From: Durusdinium trenchii
Taxonomy: Eukaryota > Sar > Dinophyceae > Suessiales > Symbiodiniaceae
Assembly: GCA_963970005.1 (NCBI GenBank)
Contig: CAXAMN010022906.1
Span: forward strand, 812,986-876,985
Direction: 5' to 3'
DNA length: 64,000 nt
A program made the position numbers and the translations under genes. Below, in pieces: positions 10,882-23,560 of this stretch (within the stretch, counting starts at the first letter, position 1; each line of letters opens with the position of its first letter). The notes beneath the pieces were generated by a model. The model had not been told where the DNA came from and did not search any database. It was given only the letters and a program-made list of their open reading frames with translations.

Positions 10882-11977
10882 TGTGTGTGTGTGTGCCCCT
10901 TGTAGTCACAGGGATCCAGTCGGATTGTGCTAATTTTTTCGTTTTTCAGCAGGGGGTAGCGGCAGATCATTTGGGACCGCTACCAACGAAGACGCCCATT
11001 TGATCTGGTGATATCGGAGTTGGCCACTCCGACGTACCTGCGATTTTTTAATAGTTCAGCAGGTCTTGGCAAGTAACTTTGGCTCAAGCCTCCTACACTC
11101 GCGGCGAGCTGCTCTGTATCCCGGCAGGGGATACGTTGGACAAACCCCCGTTCAACGGGTCCACAGGGGGGCACTCTGCGGGCTCACCCTGGGCTGACGC
11201 GAAGGTCAGACACACTTATATATTGAAATGCGTATATTGAAATCGTACGGATGCGAATGCCGCTCGCCGCGCGGCGACCTAGGTAACCAAGCGCCTAAGG
11301 GTTCACGTGAGTTACAAAACACACACTTATTGAAAAGCGTGCGGATGATCTTGTTCTAATTAAAACGGGGCCCAGTAGGAACAGAAAGTCAGAACTCTCC
11401 AGGTACGCAGTTGGACGTCTCCAACTTTATCACAGGTGACTGATGAGCGTCTTTGTTAGCACCGGTCTCATCAGCACCCCCGGTGCCCTGCTGTGAAACG
11501 TAATAATTGAGCAGCATCAAAAATCTGTCAATTCATCAGGATCCCCATGATTCCAAGGGTTGCACACTTATGGATATGCGTACTGACTTGACAGCGGTGC
11601 CACACGCCAGCCTAAGAAACCCAAATCCTGAAAGGTCCAGGAAAGTCCTAAAGAACCAGGGGTCTTCAAGAGGAAGTGAGGCCCAAAGAGCAAGCACCAA
11701 AGCGACGAGTTCGGATCGACAAAATGACGGCGTGCGTGCACATTACCTCTGCAGAGTTCACAAGCATTAGGTACCATGTCTTTGAGGTTCTGGGCTTAGC
11801 CTCATGCCATTGGAAAATCGCAGGTACGTCGGAGTGGCCAACTCCGATATCACCAGATCAAATGGGCGTCTTCGTTGGTAGCGGTCCCAAATGATCTGCC
11901 GCTACCCCCTGCCGAAAAACGAAAAAATTAGCACAATCCGACTGGATCTTTGTGACTACAAGGGGCACACACACACG
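10882..11977. repeat. Inverted repeat pair, arms of about 165 bp
   Basis: The arm at about 10882-11047 (gtgtgtgtgccccttgtag ... gacgtacctgcg) is repeated as its reverse complement at about 11813-11977 (cgcaggtacgtcgg ... ctacaaggggcacacac). Apart from a few bases (for example the 3-bp gap in cacagggatccag against ctggatctttgtg) the arms match closely. The 11.05-11.81 kb interior contains the left arm of the larger palindrome described next. Confidence 0.85.
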
Positions 11978-14095
11978 CCTCCCCAAAGGGAGGCCTCTGG
12001 ACGATTCCGGAATCCCTCAAACTGAACCAATCGGCCATTCGTAGAGTCCATTTCTCATGTTTGCGACTCAGTACGTCGATAAGACGTACATCCTCGATAG
12101 GCGCGGACAAAGTAGAAGAAAGGCCAGGAACCTCTAGTAGCTTCAAAGTAGCAACCTGGCACCTAGTAGAAAGGCCAGGAGCCCCTAGTAGCAACCCAAG
12201 CTAAGGTCCCGACAAGAGGGAGGGGTAGGGAGAGACGAGAAAAGGAAAGGGAAGAAAGGAAGGTGTTCCCAGCTACGACGCAAGCGTCCAAGGACACACC
12301 AAAAGAAGGAGAAGGGTTTGCAGCTATGACAAAACATCCAGGGACGGGTGATCCTGAGTATTCCATTCAGGAAAACACCAAAAAGCAAAGAAAGAAAGGG
12401 GGAGGGAAGGGGAAGGGGGGGACTAGCCTTGAGCAAACTTCGGTCGCTGCGACCACGTAATTACGGCATGCCCGAGGGCGGCCACCTCTGACCGCTGCGG
12501 TCACGTAAAGGCATGAGCCAGCTTGGAACTCCAGAAATGGGACAAAAATCGGAGTTCTGGTGGCATGAGCCAGCTACTGTCCGCTCCCAAAGCCGGGGAA
12601 CATGGACAAACGCCCGTTCGACGGGTCCACGGGAGGCACTCTACGGGCTCATCCCGGGTTGGCGCAAGGCCAAACACACTTATGGATACGCGTACTGACT
12701 TGACAGCGGTGCCACACGCCAGCCTAAGAAACCCAAATCCTGAAAGGTCCAGGAAAGTCCTAAAGAACCAGGGGTCTTCAAGAGGAAGTGAGGCCCAAAG
12801 CGCAAGCACCAAAGCGACGAGTTCGGATCGACAAAATGACGGCGTGCGTGCACATCTGCAGAGTTCACAAGCATTAGGTACCATGTCTTTGAGGTTCTGG
12901 GCTTAGCCTCATGCCATTGAGTACATGTAGGCAGCTTTCGAGCAAGCCATTAGGCGACCGGAGCGGTCTGAGCAGCCAGCCAATTTGGGGCGGCGTACGT
13001 GGCCGCAGCGGCCGAAGCTTGTTCAAGACTCAGTCAAGTCTGTCGGGACCTTAACCCCCTTTCTCCCCTTCCCCTTCCCCCTTTCTCCCCTTACCCTTCC
13101 CCTCTTCCTTCTCGGCCTTATATTTTGGGGGTGTTCCTGAATGTAACACTCAGGTACACCCTCCCTGGTGTGTCCCTGGACGCTTTCCTTCTTGCTTGGG
13201 TGTCTTCGTCATAGCTGAAAACCCTTCTCTTCTTCTTGGTGTGTCCTTGGAGGCTTGGGTCGTAGCTGGAAGACCTCTTTTCTTTTCCTTTCTTCTTTTT
13301 TTTCTCTTCTCTCCCTACCCCTTCCTCCCTCGCGCGCGATGCGTTCACACACAAAAGAGGCGTTGCAACAGGTTTTCAACAAGGTTTGGCTTCATCGGTT
13401 CTCGTCCCTTCCATTTGGTTCCATTTTCATCCTTCCCCTTCCCACACACTTGTTCTCCTCTTCTTTTGCATGTCCTCCTGTCTTCATGTCCTGGCATTTC
13501 ATTCCTTATTTTTTTTTTGCGCACACATCGGTCCCGGGCTTTAACCCAGGTTTTAGGTCGCCCAGGTTTGATAATGAGGTGGGGTTCATTGTTTGCCCCT
13601 TTGCACTTGGTTCCTTCTCATCGCAACCACGTACACTTTTGTCCTGTTTTGCCCCCTTTTCATGTCTTCATCCTTTTGTCCGTGCAGCGCGCACGCGTGC
13701 ACATTTGCCTTCGCCTTAGTTCTTCGCTGTCCCTCGGGGAGGCCTGTGTGTGTGTGTGTAATGCTTGGAAACATAGGGGTCCTGATGGATTGGCAGATTT
13801 TTGATGCTGTTCGATTATTGCATTTCACAGCAGGGGCACCGGGGGTGCTGATGAGACCGGTGCTAACAAAGACGCTCATCAGTCACCTGTGATACAGTTG
13901 GAGACGTCCAACTGCGTACCTGGAGAGTTCTGACTTTCTGTTCCTACTGGGCCCCGTTTTAATTAGAACAAGATCATCCGCACGCTTTTCAATAAGTGTT
14001 GTAACTCACGTGAACCCTGTGCCTGGTTACCTAGGTCGTCGTGTGGCGAGCGGCATTCACATCCGTACGCACTTCAATAAGTGTGTGTGCGCGTG
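11213..14095. repeat. Foldback-like element with inverted arms of about 330 bp
   Basis: The left arm at about 11213-11553 is mirrored at about 13764-14095: the shared string runs from a terminal CACACTTATTGAA..GCGT motif through ggtaacc, the stretch gttctaattaaaacggggcc and agcaccggtctcatcagcac to the 'atcaaaaatctg' segment. A second, inner inverted pair lies at about 12195-12440 (purine-rich) and 13045-13335 (pyrimidine-rich). A module of about 250 bp at 11560-11810 recurs in direct orientation at 12670-12925. No transposase is visible, so this is a non-autonomous foldback or nested composite repeat. Confidence 0.75.
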
Positions 14096-14099
14096 TAAG

Positions 14100-14994
14100 C
14101 GGCTTTAGTTTCTCATTTCAGTAGCTGAGAAAGGTTGAGAGTGGGTCCTCGTTGATCGACTTGGGTTTGTACCCCTCTTCGAGCTTGAGACAGGTGAGAT
14201 TGCGCTGGTCAGAGACACGGTCCGAACTGCTTGGGTTCGTGCGGACACCTAGAAGCTGAATGGAAGCTCAGATCTGGATGCGGAGGTGGCTGCGCGTTGG
14301 CACATTTCGAGATTTTCCGACCACTTTGGTTTGGTGCGTCTCGCTGGTTGCACATCGTTTCCACCTTTTCATTGCCCAACTTTCTGGTTTGGATATTCCA
14401 GTAGCACATTCACATGTCCTGGGCCAGGGGACCCACCAACAAACAGACACACGGGGGATCCGCCAACAGGTGGATATGTGGTCAGGGGTTAGAATGAGAC
14501 TGCTGCACAAGAGTTTAGCGGCAGATTGTCTTTGCCAGGGAGGTGATTCGATTAAGATGACCCAAACCGCCACCAAGATTCGGGGTCCCAAACCGCTTTC
14601 CAAAAAAGAAACTATGAATGTCCCCCGTTGGGTGCCCAGCCGGGTCGACGACAAGGTGCGGACACCTATGTCATCGTTTCGGCCCTTCCTTCCAGTGCCA
14701 TCAGGCCGGTGGAACATGTCGGAGCCAGTTGGGACCATCACTTGGGGGGCAAATGACGGGGGTGTGTCGACAGGGCATTTCATCAGGAATCATGATTCCT
14801 ACACAGGGTGAATTTTATCAGTTCCGTGCTGGCCCGTGGAGCACCGGTCAGGCTACCTGAGACATCAACTGAGACCCACAGGTTGGCATTCCCTCCAGAT
14901 CCATTTGGATCAACTGGAACCGTTGATAAAGCTGGGACAACACCTTTGCTGGTTCGTTGGAGTGACTCGATCATCCACGTGATGGCCGTTTCAG
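14100..14994. other. No supported gene
   Basis: Frames around 14260-14860 are open on both strands without recognisable motifs. Probably intron or intergenic sequence before the exon at 14995. Confidence 0.3.
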
Positions 14995-15100
14995 GCATGT
15001 CTGGCACTTCTACCCCAAGGAACGAGAGGAGTTGCTGCAGACCGTCGAGCGCCATGCGGATGCTCAAAGCAATTTGGATCTGGGTCATGACAGTCATATG
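14995..15100 (+). CDS. Exon of unknown gene (charged helical segment)
   Basis: The acceptor cgtttcag|g and donor atg|gtagaa enclose 35 codons reading HVWHFYPKEREELLQTVERH and then a polar tail. The clean splice sites, codon-like composition and amphipathic Glu/Arg/Leu helix argue for a real exon. No family is recognised. A CTAG-rich repeat cluster begins six bases after the donor. Confidence 0.5.
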
Positions 15101-16180
15101 GTAGAAAGCTACTAGGGGCTCCTGGCATCACTACTAGGAGCAAAGAAGCTACTAGGGGCTCCTGGCCTTACTACTAGGAGCAAGGACGCTACTAGGGGCT
15201 CAGCCTTGTGTCCTGCTTGTCCGCATTGTCGGCCCGCTCATCGGCCTTGCCGCTTTGTCCCGTGCTTGGCCGTGCCGTTTCCCTTTTCTCCACCGCGTTG
15301 TCTGGGTTTGCTTTCAGTTTCAATTTTGATATCATCCTGAAATCCTGTCCCAATGTTTTGTTTACACGATGTTCCAAAACAGCTGAAGGTTTTACATACC
15401 TTCCCAGCAACGATGAAATTCAAGGCAGTTTTGCCAAAATCCGGTTGAAACTGTTCGAGGTCTATGCCATATGCTGGTATACTTTGTCAAGGAATTAACC
15501 TACTTTTGAAGAGACATTTGAAGGTGTTTGGGCGAAGCTGGTATTGGTTGGTCTTGAATTGATATTGGACAATTTCTTGTGGTGAGTTCTTTGTCTTAAG
15601 AAGCAGACAACGCAGCACCGAAACGACTGATGCCACAAACGAGCTCCGCTGAAACATGGGTCATTCTTGAAGTCCTCTCCGCGTGGCTTGTGCCCAAGAC
15701 ATCTTCTTCTCAACACCAGCGATCTCACAAATGTCTTTTTTAGCCCGCTCCCCCTAAGAGCGATGGCCTCCCAGCGATGGCCTCCGACCTAATAGCGATG
15801 GCGATCTTCCTCATGGTTCTCTTCTGGGAAATCACTGGGGCTCGGGATGTGAGGGACGGAATGATCACCAGCACAAACCGTGGTGAATCACATCATCCGT
15901 GGGATCATGTCCTCCCACCACTACGACAAGCCGCGAACCGCCCATGCAACCCCCCTGTTCTGTTCCTTTCCATCCCGTCCAAACAATCGATTTCATCCGG
16001 TTCAATTCCAGTTCAGTTTCTTTCAGATCCCAGTCGCAGTCCCAGAATGTTGTAAGAAGCTACTAGGGGCTCCTGGCATCGCTACTAGGAGCAAGGACGC
16101 TATTGGGGGCTCCTGGCCTTACTACTAGGAGCAAGGACGCTACTATTGTCTCTTCCCAACACCTTCGCCGAAAAACTGAG
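15101..16180. other. Intron-like interval with CTAG repeats
   Basis: CTAG-rich clusters lie at 15105-15205 and 16055-16147, at both ends of the interval between two exon-like segments. The middle (15.2-16.0 kb) shows no supported coding sequence. Confidence 0.4.
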
Positions 16181-16255
16181 GAACGGGATCGCAAGCGCCG
16201 GGTGCGGCAGCGCTGGGAGAAGGGCCTGGGCGGCGCCACGGTGACGCCGTGGAAG
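16181..16255 (+). CDS. Exon of unknown gene (basic helix)
   Basis: The acceptor aaaactgag|gaa opens 25 codons, ERDRKRRVRQRWEKGLGG then ATVTPWK, ending at the donor aag|gtccga in phase 0. It is much more GC-rich than its flanks. The preceding exon at 14995-15100 also ends in phase 0, so both could belong to one gene. No family is recognised. Confidence 0.45.
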
Positions 16256-18218
16256 GTCCGAGGAGGGTGCCTTTGGCAGAGGGACCGAGGATGCCGACGT
16301 TCTTCTGGACTTTGTTAGGTGTTCTTTTTGCACCGGGTTTGAGCTGGCTGAAGGCCTTTGGGGATGGCGTTTGATTTCGTGAAGATGTTGAGGAACCATA
16401 TCATAACCTATATTGTGGAGTTGCAGGTGACTGTCAATGGATTGAACGCCCTGATTACGGACAATCGAGGCTACGATCCAGATTGGATTGAGTTAATCCA
16501 TTGGAACAAGTTACTTTCCCATCAAGAGGCCCCAGTTGCAGCGTATTTTTGGGTCTCATGGTGCACACATTTTGGCGCATGGCAAAGGCCCCCGCGATTG
16601 GACGTGACGACTAGGCTGTTTCGTCTGTGTTGGAAGTGAAGCTTATACAAATGTTGCGTGATGCAAAATCGTGAGGATTGGACAAAGCCTTGGGTCGGCA
16701 CTCCCTGGTTATGAATGACCATCCATCCCCAAATGGCTCCTACAACCAAAGATGTTGTTTATGACTCGTGCAACATACATATCGGACTTTGCAGAATGGA
16801 GTTTGCTCCACCTTCGATTAATAAAGGCCGTCCGTGCTTCTACTGCTGAAGCCACCAGGCTGAAACCTAGAAGTCAAACAGAGCGTTTCACCTTTGTTAG
16901 ATCTCACTGCAGCCACTCGCTTTTTGCAATTCTTTTGCCACCTTGCGGTGCGCAAGACTCTTTGCGGTACATCGGTACATCTCGGCTGGAGAGATGTCTG
17001 ACCGGTTTCACAGTTCTTCGTTCCTGAATTTTCCATGCGTGGAACTCATCCAACGACGCTCCAAGGCCTTCTGAGGTCCCCAAGGTCCCTAAGACCTCCG
17101 AGGCAGGATGAGACGGCCCCGTGTGCGGGTGCGAGACGGCAAGGTGGTACGTTTGCCCATGGGATGGGAGGGATCCATGAAAAGTGGTGGACTGCCATCA
17201 GTACAAGATGGCTGCAGTGCTGTGGCCAAATTCCATTCATGTTTCTACTCTTGGAGCCCGTCAAGTCTTTTGTAGAGAGGATGTCTGATCCATCGAACGA
17301 CCCTGGCTGGTCAGGGGGAGTCGGGCCGCTGCGAGCAAAGCGATAGCGGGGCGCGGTGGCCCAGTTTCCGACCGTCACCTGTACTCGGTCACCTTCCACA
17401 ACTATATACTATATCTTGAAACATGGCAAGTGTGTAGGCAACACAAGTTCAAAGTTTGGGGAAACAAATCACTATTTAAGGGAATCATCGTTTCAATTGG
17501 CTGTTCTTCCCAGCAAGCGTTTTAGTCTACTTTTCGTTCCAAGGAATCCTTTTAGCTTACTTTGAGGTTTTTGGTTCTTCAGAACGTTGACAGAGATCTT
17601 TCAATGCATAGGGATCTCTCACATACTCATAGATTTTTCTTCTCCCATTTGGTTGGCATTTATTGCTTCCCGCACATCGTTTTGCGCACGGTTTTTCTTT
17701 GCCGGAAGGATGCAGGATGTGACGGATAGAATCCCAGCTCTTTTGCATGGCCCTCTGTTCAGACAGGGTAATCAATCTCTTCCTTGGTTTCATCCTCAGG
17801 AATGTACAGTAAGTTGTTTAGAGGAGATGAGATCTCTGACAGGCAACACGATCCTCTGTGGTGAAACATTCATGGGAAGTACACTATGGCCAGCCATGTT
17901 TTGGGAACACATACGCACACACACAAAAACAAGCATTTCGGACGTTCCCTGCAAGAATAAGACGCCTGTGCTGGTGCACTTCTAGTGAAGCCTTTCTAGC
18001 TCGTTGATGAGACATCTTACTGGTCATCCTGAGGTTCTACTCATCCTATGGCGATTAGTTAAGAAGTTGCATGAAGTTGCCCATGCTACAATCAAAGTGA
18101 TCCCTCTTTGAATCATGGGAATACTTTGGTGTGAGACAACCGAATCGGACCATCTCCTGCTCTTTCCAGGCGATCCATTGACCATTGACCATCGATCACC
18201 GTGCCGTCACCGGCGGCG
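16256..18218. other. No supported gene
   Basis: Scattered open frames only, none with motifs or paired splice sites that I trust. Confidence 0.3.
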
Positions 18219-18730
18219 ATGCCCTCGGGCGGACGTCGAAGCGCTCAGGAATCCCCGCGCAGCGCCCCGATCAACAACGAGCCCAGCGACCGAGAGGAGA
18301 GGAACGACCTGAGCCAGCTGGTGGTCCGAAGACTGCAGGTACGGGCTGCTAGGGACACTGGACTGACAAGGCTGACTTTGGGGGTCGAGGACATGAAGAA
18401 CCCCAAATGCTGTTTTTCTGGCGCATGCATTGTTTCAGCATGAATTTCAACTCTGGCCTTGCCCCAAAGTTTCGCTTCTGGCTTCGGCCACGCCGGCTTG
18501 GGCTTTCGTCGTTCGGTCGCTTTTCGGTGCAGGCCATTGAGAGCCGGATGGACGAGCTGCTTCGGCGCCAGCGCACCCTCGAGCGGCGCCTGGAGTCGAA
18601 ACCCTCGGGAGGCGCAGGACCTCTAGCGGTCGGACCTCCGTTCGAAGTCGCTCGACCGACGGGTCGGAGCAGGTCTCCTTTTGAACGTTGCTCGACCGCC
18701 GCGCAGGGGGTGAAGGAGTCGCTAGACTAG
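18219..18730 (+). CDS. Small two-exon gene, Arg-rich coiled-coil protein (putative)
   Basis: An ATG at 18219 starts 40 codons (MPSGGRRSAQESPRS ... DLSQLVVRRLQ) ending at the donor cag|gtacgg (18338). The acceptor gtgcag|gcc at 18533 continues in phase with AIESRMDELLRRQRTLERRL, a heptad-like Leu/Arg helix, then a Ser/Arg/Pro-rich tail to TAG at 18728-18730, about 105 residues in all. The join preserves a continuous amphipathic helix across the intron. The last part may be intron read-through if a donor follows the helix. No known family. Confidence 0.45.
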
Positions 18731-21194
18731 ACCGCTGCTTGGAGGGACATGATGCTTATTAATTTTAGTTTTGTAGATTAAGGGTGGTTGGGAGGATCGA
18801 GGTGCATTGCCAGATGTTTTGGATGATTTTTGGAGGATCTTTTTGGATAACTCAGCATGGTTTGAGTCCAATGAATCCAATCATTTAGGACCTTGATCCG
18901 GATTGACGAGCCATGTTTTAAGTTGAGACTGGACCCTCTGGAGCTGGGGGTCTTCGTTTGCAACAAGTCTGGAGATCTCCATCTGTCAGGATAGACCAAC
19001 ACCAATCCCTTCATGTCCTCGTTCCGAGATGAGAACCGTGGGACGACGGTAGATTGTTGATTGAACTTGTGCCTTTTTGCCTACCCTTACGAAAGTCATT
19101 TGCCTCCAAAGAATGTGGGCACCATGAAAACACCAAATCAGAAATCGTCCAACCCTTGCAGAATGGGAATCTAAAGTTTCTTGGCGACAGCTTCATCGAA
19201 TGAACTCTTCTTTTTGTTCCCACAAAAGCAGGCACCTCGACAGCAACGATCCACGCTGAGGGGCATGTTCTTTTGATAGGGCACTGGGCACTGTTGTTTC
19301 TTTTTATTGTTTATTCTTCCTTTCCTTCTAAATATATTATACACGTCGTTTGGGGGGCAGGAACACGTTTCTTTCACGGCCAGCAATCTTGAAGCGGATT
19401 GCAGTAGTCCTTCGCTCCGGATCTTCAGGATGCTTGCAATTTGACATGCAGCGGTGTGCCAGGCCCAATGGAAGAGAAGCAGAAGCACCCAGCCCATCCG
19501 GCTGAGGCGCTTGCCCAGTTGGGTTGAAAGTTCGCATGGGAGAATCAGTGGACCAATCTGTTCATTTACGGGGTTTCCAGCAAGGGGAGCAGGTCACATG
19601 ACACATGCACAGACAAGACACACCTTCCACCAAGGAGTCTCAAGATGTATCAACGGATTTCCAGGCACTCGCAAGCCACAGCCAGCTCATCCTCTGAAAG
19701 TACGGTGGCCTTCATGGAAAAAGGTCCAGCCCTTTCCAAACCATTGGATAATTCTGAAGCGCCCAGAAAGAGCCCAAAAAAGGAGGGTTGGTAGCAGCAA
19801 AAGCATCCACGGTGACTCTATTATGCAGCTGTTAGCTCATAAGACCATCCAAAGTCAGAGAGGATCCGTTTCCCTAAGCTGCCATGCTCAGGTTGAAGCA
19901 GAGATCTGCCGAAATGATTTGTCACGCCGTTGCTCCGAACTCAACATCAAAGTTTGTTTCATGGAGGCACCCCATCCTTTTCATTCTTGCAATCTATTTG
20001 AGGATACCCAAATGAGGATGTAGGCGAAAGTCTATCCAGATTGGCATTGACACTGCCAACTTTCGTCAGTAAGTCTATGCTCTTGGCCAATACCTTCTGA
20101 ACCATTGACGGAACGGAGTGTCCCTCGGCATTCCTTGTTCCAGGAGAAGTGGAGCCAGAAGCTGCCACAGGTCCCAAGCAGCACCGCATGGGCAGAAGAG
20201 AGGGGGAAGTTGGGTCGGTAGGAGGGAAGTTGGCTGGGTCCAACCATCCAACTGGTGTTAAAATAGCGGCTTGAGCAACTTGAGCAACCTAGCTCCTTTG
20301 TGACCCGCAGGCAGATTCATCAATTTCCATGGAGAAAAGTCGAAGCTGACAGAGTTGTCTAAGCAATTGGGAACCAGTGGTATTGGGATGACCCAGTGAC
20401 CCATCAATCAAGGTTGTTGATACAATGACCCTGAGTTGTCCTACCTTCACCATCGTCTACAGTTTCAGAGACGGCGTCTTGAAAGACCCCTTTCCCACAG
20501 ACCCCTTTCATCTAAAACACTCTGACATTTCAGAGTGAGTAGGGGCCCCAGGGGCCGTGGTAAAGGGGGGTATACCACGAGAAGCATCTCATAGAGACTC
20601 ATGACGATGCCAATCAGTGAGCATTTTCATAGACGGTTTAGAGCAGTTTAGAGTGCCACTCTTAAATTTAGAGTACTGCTCTAAACCACTCTAAACTTTT
20701 AGTGGAAAGGGATCTGTGGTCTCATTCTGCTTGGGGAGACTTCTCCAGGCGCCCACGGAGCGACCACGAAGCGGCCGCCTGAAGAAGGTGGGACCGACGC
20801 AGTTGATGACCTCGAACGCAGTGTGGTGCTGAAAGCCTGCATCTCTGACTGGTAGCAGTTGTTTCTTGAGGTTTCAGTGCTTCAGTGACCCGGTTGATTC
20901 GGTTGTTCAGTCCATCAATCAGTGTGGAGAATAGAAGGCTTTGAGGGATTTTACGGTCCCACTTTGATTCCTTAAAAGGCAACCTGGACGGAACCAACAA
21001 CCGGTCTCACCCAAGAGAAATACACACTTCAACGACATATATGCACCTGATCTTCATCTAAAACGTTCTATAAAGGTCAAGAGTCAACGACCCTTTTCCG
21101 GTCAGGAGTTCTCAAAAAGAAAGACCTGGGCCTGGGCCGGTGAAGGAAAAAGCACCTGCGTGAATCTTTAGTTGACCCACACCGACATATTCTC
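18731..21194. other. No supported gene
   Basis: Several frames are open on both strands but show no conserved motif. A short triple 'tttagagtg/ctctaaa' inverted cluster lies near 20635-20700. Confidence 0.3.
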
Positions 21195-21287
21195 AAACAA
21201 GAAGCTACTAGGTGGAGGCCATCGCTATTAGGTTGGAGGCCGTCGCTACTAGAAACAAGAAGCTACTAGTAGCAAAGGGCATCGCTA

Positions 21288-21624
21288 CTAGGAGCAAGGA
21301 CGCTACTAGGGGCTGCTGGCCGTACTACTAGGAGCATTCTTGCTTCTAGGGTTACTAGGGTGGAGGCCCAAGATCTGCAGACTTTCCAGACCTCTCTCAG
21401 ATGGCCAGGCGAAGCCTGCGAAGCCGTGCGTGGACCTCACGGGCTTCACCGGGGAGGCGTGGTGGCCCCCGAAACGGGGCAGCCGGCCGGAAGGTCGATG
21501 GGAAAGACCTGATTTTGGAAGCGATGCCCTTTGCTACGTTCATAGCTTCTTGATGCTTCTTGTTACTAGCAAGAATGCTCCTAGTAGTACGGCCAGGAGC
21601 CCCTAGTAGCGTCTTTGCTCCTAG
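21288..21624. repeat. 57-bp inverted repeat flanking an exon-like segment
   Basis: The left arm 21288-21344 and right arm 21568-21624 are reverse complements with two mismatches. Both are made of CTAG-rich repeat units (ctaggagcaa, gctactagggg, ggccgtactactaggagc). The 223-bp spacer carries the exon-like frame at 21409-21493. Confidence 0.85.
21409..21493 (+). CDS. Possible exon inside the inverted repeat
   Basis: The acceptor atggccag|gcg opens AKPAKPCVDLTGFTGEAWW then PPKRGSRPE and the donor g|gtcgat. It is GC-rich, unlike its surroundings. No family is recognised; reading of the segment as an exon rests on splice-site and composition cues. Confidence 0.4.
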
Positions 21625-21629
21625 TTTCG

Positions 21630-23289
21630 GGCTAGGCTAGTTCAGGTGTTTAGGAAAGACCTGGCATGTCCAAGTTACTTGGCACCATGGCAACCTGGTT
21701 ATTCTCCTGCTGGTCCTGACCCATCTTCTCTTTGAGGTATTTGTCGGTGGCTCGACCATTTCCCACCGGCTCAGGTGGGCTACCGGGAAGAAGGCGCACG
21801 TACGCCAGTGTGGCGTGGACCCTCCCCTTTACATTCCTCTATGTGGGTGGGACTGAAACAGCACCAAATGGCTATTGGTGTCTGGATCAAAAGTAGGTAA
21901 AGTAGAATTTGGAACAGCTGGAACAAAGCATCTTGGATGATGTTTCTTCTCCTGCAAATTTCTGCGTTTTCCGAAGCGGTACAGCTACCGTATATACTTA
22001 ATACAATATGTTTTGGTCATGTTCCTTCTCCTGGGTCGCTGAGGGGGGGTACACAACCCGCTGCGTTCGCCAGCTGTGATTGAAGTGTCGAAGCTTCGCA
22101 GAGCACCTCTGGGTTTGGAATCGGGAAACGGATTTCCACCAAGCTCGATCTTTACTTTACATGAATCGTTGTAAGGCCGAACGACATTGTGAAGCCCGAG
22201 CAAGTTTGGAGGAACTCTCATGAAATCCACCAGCAAGTTGGGTGAGTGTGTCTATGAGTTTTTGAGAAGGACACGGCTTGGAGGGCTCGGAGTGTGTATT
22301 GGGGTTGCAACAGAGGGGTCAAGGTCCCTCAGCTCTTGCCTTTGACCTTCCTTTCAATCCTTTCTTTGGGTCTGTTGGTCTCGTCCTCTCGGTTCACACT
22401 CCAATTGGCAAGAAATGTTGGTTCCATGTTACAGCTTTGCTTTGTGAGAAAATTGAAGGTCCGCAAGAGTGTAGATCCTCCAGCAGTAGGCCAGGTTTCT
22501 TTTGTGCATCGCACACGACTCCCTTCAAGGGAGTTCCAGCTTGAAGCAGCGGGATGTGAACATTGTGAAGTGCCTTATTGAATTGTTATAGATGAAAACA
22601 TCCAGCGGCCGTTAGAACTCTCCACATGGAAGGTAAACGGGCCAGGCATTTTTACACATTGGGAGCAAAACACCCAGAGTCAATGGAAAGGTCGGCTCAT
22701 TCCCAACTCGTCACTGCCCGAACAAGGTTCTTAGACCGTCTGCCTCACCATGAATTTGTCCACGGAACCTACATGTGCAGGGACGCGTTGCATGCCAGTC
22801 TGACAATCCAAAGGCTTCTGATTGCGGCTCGCCAGGCCATTGTGATCCCTCACTTGAGAAGCTCGCGAATGAGGCGGGATATGGGGGTTGGACAGAGGAC
22901 TGTGACTTTCTGTGACGTCGTCCGAAATCCTCAGTCTACGACTTAGTCATTGTGTTTCCGAGTCATTTTTGAAGGTGCTGGGTTTTGAGCCGCGAAAGAT
23001 CAGAGAGTGAGACGAAACGTTGCTGAAAGGGTGGCCATCTAGCGCCACACAGGTGCATGATATTCTGCACATATGCTTAAGTCTGGTTCTCCATGCGCAA
23101 TGCTAGTTTGAGCTGGCTGAAACAAACGGGACGTGATCTGTCGCATTGCTGAGTTGGATGATCCAAAGTGCCAAGTCCTGCATAAAAATCTAGTACCGAT
23201 CGTTTATTTCAAAGCGTAGTCAGATTTGGATACTTTGCCCTCGATTGATCTTCATCACAAGGTCCCTAAATCGGCCTTTTTGCCCTCAG
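21630..23289. other. No supported gene
   Basis: Nothing with convincing coding character on either strand. Confidence 0.3.
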
Positions 23290-23421
23290 GTTTCTCCAAC
23301 GCGCCGGTCCAAACGGTGGGCAGTTGCCGGTGCGGTGCAGGCCCAGGAGATGGACGAGAAGGGCACCGACGAGGCCCGAAGCGACCGACGGCGACCGGAC
23401 GCCGAACTTGGCGATGGGAAC
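23290..23421 (+). CDS. Possible exon, charged polypeptide
   Basis: The acceptor gccctcag|gtt opens a frame reading VSPTRRSKRWAVAGAVQ then AQEMDEKGTDEARSDRRRPD. Likely donors are gtggtg at about 23422 or earlier. An alternative is that the exon starts only at 23341 (gtgcag|gcc). A CTAG-rich cluster follows at 23474. No family is recognised. Confidence 0.35.
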
Positions 23422-23560
23422 ATGGTGGTGTGGAGAGGGGGGGGTGGTGTACAGCACCTAGAAGGCAGTTGTGAAGGACGCTACTAGGAGCTCCTGGCCT
23501 TACTACTAGGAGTAGGAACGCTACTAGGGGCTCCTGGCATCGCTACTAGACAAGAAGCGT

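Noticed and set aside
20722-21000. 92-codon minus-strand frame as a gene
   Set aside because: No motif, and the GC-rich part is equally open on the other strand.
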